A DNA stretch of 6,307 bases. Source: Syntrophales bacterium (lineage in GTDB: Bacteria > Desulfobacterota > Syntrophia > Syntrophales > UBA2192). Below are positions 5,915-6,307 of the stretch, in pieces. The stretch is from positions 1-6,307 of the forward strand of contig JALOPC010000161.1 of assembly GCA_025454095.1 (NCBI GenBank), read 5' to 3'. Below the pieces are notes generated by a model. It was given only the letters and a program-made list of their open reading frames with translations, ran no database searches and had not been told where the DNA came from. Position 1 is the stretch's first letter, and the number at the start of each line of letters is the position of its first letter. The translations under genes and the position numbers were made by a program.

Positions 5915-6307
5915 ATGGCGGAGTCGCCCGAGAAGCAATCGAGCCGCCGGCAGAAAAAAGAGCAGGAGTACCGGGAGAACCGGGAGCACTGGCTTGCCGA
6001 AGAGCGGAAGATCCACGAGCTGTGGGAGAGGGCCTACAACCCGGGAGGCCAGGCCCAGAACGACCGGCTGGCCCAGCAGGGCAAGAAGCCCCCCCGCCAG
6101 CTCGTCCGCCAGCTGATCGACCCGGGAACGGAGTTCTTCGAGCTGAGCCGCGGCGCGGGCTTCGGGATCGGCTACGAGGGCGTCAACGACGTCCCCTCCG
6201 CCGGTCTCGTCACGGGGATCGGCAAGATCCACGGCAACTGGGTCATGATCCTCGCCAACGACAGCCGCGTGAGCGCCGGGGCCTACTACCCCATCAGCTG
6301 CAAGAAG
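5915..6307 (+). CDS. Acyl-CoA carboxylase carboxyltransferase (beta) subunit, 3' partial
   Basis: First 131 residues of a biotin-dependent carboxyltransferase, which passes carboxylate from carboxybiotin to an acyl-CoA (or the reverse in decarboxylases). The start is ATG 5915, supported by GGAAGGAG at 5899-5906 with 8-nt spacing. Residues 1-45 are a highly charged, probably helical leader (RRQKKEQEYRENREHW). Then come LVRQLIDPGTEFFELS (63-78), PSAGLVTGIGKIHGNWVMI (94-112) and ANDSRVSAGAYYPISCKK (114-131). The last segment matches the AND..V..G.YYP...KK block of methylcrotonyl-CoA and geranyl-CoA carboxylase beta subunits better than propionyl-CoA carboxylase. The usual R.R.K.. stretch before the DPG motif is altered (GKKPPRQLVRQL), leaving glutaconyl-CoA decarboxylase alpha as an alternative. 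The frame is open to the window end. It lies 155 bp after the CoA-transferase on the same strand, so it may be the same transcript or a separately controlled unit. Confidence 0.9.
   Translation, partial: MAESPEKQSSRRQKKEQEYRENREHWLAEERKIHELWERAYNPGGQAQNDRLAQQGKKPPRQLVRQLIDPGTEFFELSRGAGFGIGYEGVNDVPSAGLVTGIGKIHGNWVMILANDSRVSAGAYYPISCKK

Noticed and set aside
1..6307. CRISPR arrays, tRNA or rRNA genes, insertion sequences
   Set aside because: No regularly spaced repeats, RNA gene signatures, transposase motifs or terminal inverted repeats were seen.

Overview
The window is GC-rich DNA with every recognisable gene on the + strand and almost no wasted space. Gene style points to an anaerobic, probably syntrophic or sulfate-reducing deltaproteobacterium (Desulfobacterota/Syntrophia-like). 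The evidence is a PAS-rich soluble NarX-type kinase with the 'QLIDEI..LRRRIKRLEKSE' N-terminal coiled coil that I associate with that group, next to CoA-thioester catabolism genes. This is an inference from protein style; no rRNA or other marker is present.

Layout. (1) Bases 1-1524 encode most of a PAS-PAS-HisKA_3 sensor kinase whose N-terminus lies just outside the window. (2) Its cognate NarL/FixJ-type response regulator follows with a GTGA stop/start overlap (1521-2168). (3) A 195-bp intergenic region (2169-2363) contains a cluster of small repeats and palindromes that looks like a regulator-binding region. (4) A tightly packed operon follows: an HMG-CoA-lyase-family enzyme (2364-3641), two separate single-hotdog MaoC-like subunits (3656-4075 and 4087-4509), and a CoA-transferase of the acetyl-CoA hydrolase / 4-hydroxybutyrate CoA-transferase family (4525-5759). 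Gaps between them are only 11-15 nt. (5) After a 155-bp gap holding a perfect 14-bp tandem duplication and an interrupted inverted repeat, the start of a biotin-dependent acyl-CoA carboxylase carboxyltransferase subunit runs off the window end (5915-6307).

Taken together the enzymes can carry out CoA transfer, hydration of an enoyl-CoA by a split MaoC hydratase, retro-Claisen cleavage of the resulting tertiary 3-hydroxyacyl-CoA, and, with the carboxylase, carboxylation of a branched enoyl-CoA. Two known pathways share this logic. One is the leucine/isovalerate tail (methylcrotonyl-CoA carboxylase, methylglutaconyl-CoA hydratase, HMG-CoA lyase). The other is itaconate degradation (itaconate CoA-transferase, itaconyl-CoA hydratase, citramalyl-CoA lyase). 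The genes match neither exactly: the lyase lacks the family's active-site-loop cysteine and has a long C-terminal extension, and the CoA-transferase appears to lack the usual catalytic glutamate. The substrate is therefore open. The two-component system sits directly upstream and is the obvious candidate regulator.

The CoA-transferase reading frame is broken near 4621-4640. The N-terminal part is in one frame and the remaining ~370 residues are in another, and about 11 family residues are missing at the junction. This is either a genuine small deletion that makes a pseudogene or an assembly error.
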